Shown piece after piece: positions 6,802 through 7,629 of a DNA stretch of 7,629 nt. The stretch covers positions 1 through 7,629 of the forward strand of contig JAUILM010000274.1 in NCBI GenBank assembly GCA_030432855.1, in the 5' to 3' direction. The translations under genes were made by a program, and so were the position numbers. The stretch is from Bacteroidia bacterium. Its GTDB lineage: Bacteria > Bacteroidota > Bacteroidia > Chitinophagales > Saprospiraceae. The first letter of the stretch is position 1, and every line of letters starts with the position of its first letter. The notes beneath the pieces were generated by a model. That model made no database searches, was not told where the DNA came from, and saw nothing but the letters and a program-made list of their open reading frames with translations.

Positions 6802-7197
6802 AAACTATGGTTTTAATAAATAATTAAAAAATGGGGTGATTTTAATTGCATGCTTCAGGGTCCTTTAAAATCACCATTGATTTAAATAATTAAGCCTCAA
6901 TATCATATCAAGACAGATGATGTCTTCCCAAGTTACAATCCAGCAATCTTAAAAAATTAGCATTGATGGTCTATAAATATTCAACGAGATTGAATGTGTG
7001 GGGTTTTGAATTGTTTAGTTCAATATTATGTTTAATGTACATGAAAGTCAATTAGTTTAACACATTTGCTACAAATTTAACAATCAATATACATATTGGT
7101 ATTGTTGGATCTCGGTACGGGAAATAATTTTTCCTTTCTGTTGATCCAATGAATAGACATATAAATAGATTGTGTGGGTTCAATTGGGGTTACTTAT
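6802..7197. other. AT-rich leader/intergenic region upstream of the lipoprotein gene
   Basis: No gene is seen in this stretch, which is strongly AT-rich. It should hold the promoter of the minus-strand lipoprotein gene. CAAATTTA at 7072-7079 reads TAAATTTG on the minus strand, matching the Bacteroidota -7 box TAnnTTTG. No TTG-type -33 element lies at the right distance, so I do not call it a promoter. Short perfect inverted repeats occur at 6910-6926 (AAGACA/TGTCTT) and 6979-6995 (ATTCAA/TTGAAT), each with a 5-nt loop, and a nested pair lies at 7105-7149. Confidence 0.4.
6835..6875 (-). terminator. Terminator-like hairpin in the lipoprotein gene leader
   Basis: GGTGATTTTAA (6835-6845) and TTAAAATCACC (6865-6875) are a perfect 11-bp inverted repeat with a 19-nt loop. 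Read on the minus strand, the stem is followed by CCA and then six T (complement of 6831-6826), the layout of an intrinsic terminator. It ends 33 nt before the lipoprotein ATG. It may end a transcript from further right, or act as a leader attenuator for the lipoprotein gene. On the plus strand no good T-run follows. Confidence 0.5.
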
Positions 7198-7289
7198 TCA
7201 ATGTAATATCGATCCCTTGCTTGTATTTACTTTAGTAGCATACCCTTCAATTGGAAAACAAGGAATGGTGAATAGGGAAGAGCCAACAC

Positions 7290-7531
7290 TGAGTGACCAC
7301 TTTAATACGGCGGTGGTCGGGCTATCCTTTTGACGGATGGAGTTGCATCCTGGGTGTGAGTTAGGACATTCGACAGCCACGGCGTTGGAACATGGATGGT
7401 GATCTCACAGTTGTTTCCCCATCTCCCTAGCCAGGCTGCATTTTACGAAGGTGGCTAAGATAACCGACCTATTTATAGGAAATAGAGACTACTACTCCTT
7501 CAGGATTGAGGGGTCCTTAGAATCCCTGAAG
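7290..7531. other. GC-richer block of consecutive inverted repeats, possible structured RNA or mobile-element part
   Basis: This block is visibly richer in G and C than the AT-rich DNA to its left. It holds a run of non-overlapping stems: GACCAC/GTGGTC (7295-7300 with 7313-7318), GGATG/CATCC (7335-7339 with 7346-7350), TGTGAG/CTCACA (7355-7360 with 7404-7409), TAGCCA/TGGCTA (7428-7433 with 7452-7457), CTATTT/AAATAG (7469-7474 with 7480-7485) and CTTCAGGATT/AATCCCTGAAG (7498-7507 with 7521-7531, one bulge). No protein frame on either strand is convincing. The remaining bases to 7629 show no gene. I cannot assign a known RNA family. A group II intron was considered, but no domain V was seen. 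Individual 5-6 bp stems can arise by chance. Confidence 0.25.
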
Positions 7532-7629
7532 TAGGAAATCGATTGCATCAATAATCTCCTGTCTGTAGCCTCTTTAAATGTTCGTAATCCATGTACTCAA
7601 AGAATTTCGAGGGAGAGCGGCCAAATCAG

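Noticed and set aside
7072..7079. Bacteroidota promoter (TAAATTTG on the minus strand)
   Set aside because: The -7 box matches but no -33 TTG element is at the proper spacing, and it is 270 nt from the gene start.
7198..7380. 60-codon minus-strand frame starting at GTG 7380
   Set aside because: Low-complexity composition for a gene, no ribosome site and no recognisable family. It overlaps the run of inverted repeats, so it is more likely a chance frame.
7290..7531. Group II intron
   Set aside because: No domain V-like hairpin, intron 5' consensus or reverse transcriptase frame was found in the visible part.
1..7629. CRISPR array, tRNA or rRNA
   Set aside because: No regularly spaced direct repeats, no cloverleaf with a TTCGA-type arm and no rRNA signature were seen on either strand.

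Overview
The window looks like chromosomal DNA of a free-living member of the Bacteroidota, probably from the Saprospiria or Cytophagia side of the phylum. Three things suggest this. There are two copies of the gliding-motility-associated C-terminal (CHU_C-like) sorting domain used by the type IX secretion system. There is a lipoprotein whose Cys-Asp-Lys-Glu-Asp start fits the Bacteroidota surface-export signal. Shine-Dalgarno sites are scarce and some gene starts have A-rich leaders. The genus cannot be named from this sequence.

Left part, plus strand, 25-2499: a compact three-gene operon. It encodes a Tm-1-like/UPF0261 protein (400 aa), a PEP-hydrolase-family TIM-barrel protein (278 aa) and a small single-domain cupin (132 aa). 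The gaps are 35 bp and 1 bp. The first two genes are, in order, the two halves of the single plant protein Tm-1. The cupin ribosome site lies inside the end of the TIM-barrel gene, so the three products are probably made together and act on one small-molecule pathway or complex. The substrate is unknown.

Middle, minus strand, 6801-2810: surface or secreted proteins, partly decayed. From upstream to downstream these are: a lipoprotein gene with one frameshift (6801-6233); a terminator-like hairpin (6195-6165); an intact 915-residue secreted protein with a signal peptide, a lamin-tail-like N-terminal region, about seven SprB-like beta repeats and a CHU_C-type tail (6142-3395); and a 5'-truncated remnant of a second CHU_C protein with an in-frame TAA (3376-2810). 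The remnant lies just after the stop of the intact gene and in the same frame. The 310-bp gap between the convergent left and middle blocks holds only short GTTTA-type repeats.

Right part, 6802-7629: no convincing protein gene. It has an AT-rich leader with a terminator-like hairpin just before the lipoprotein gene. Beyond that is a more GC-rich block (about 7290-7531) with a run of consecutive inverted repeats, which could be a structured RNA or part of a mobile element. I could not identify it.
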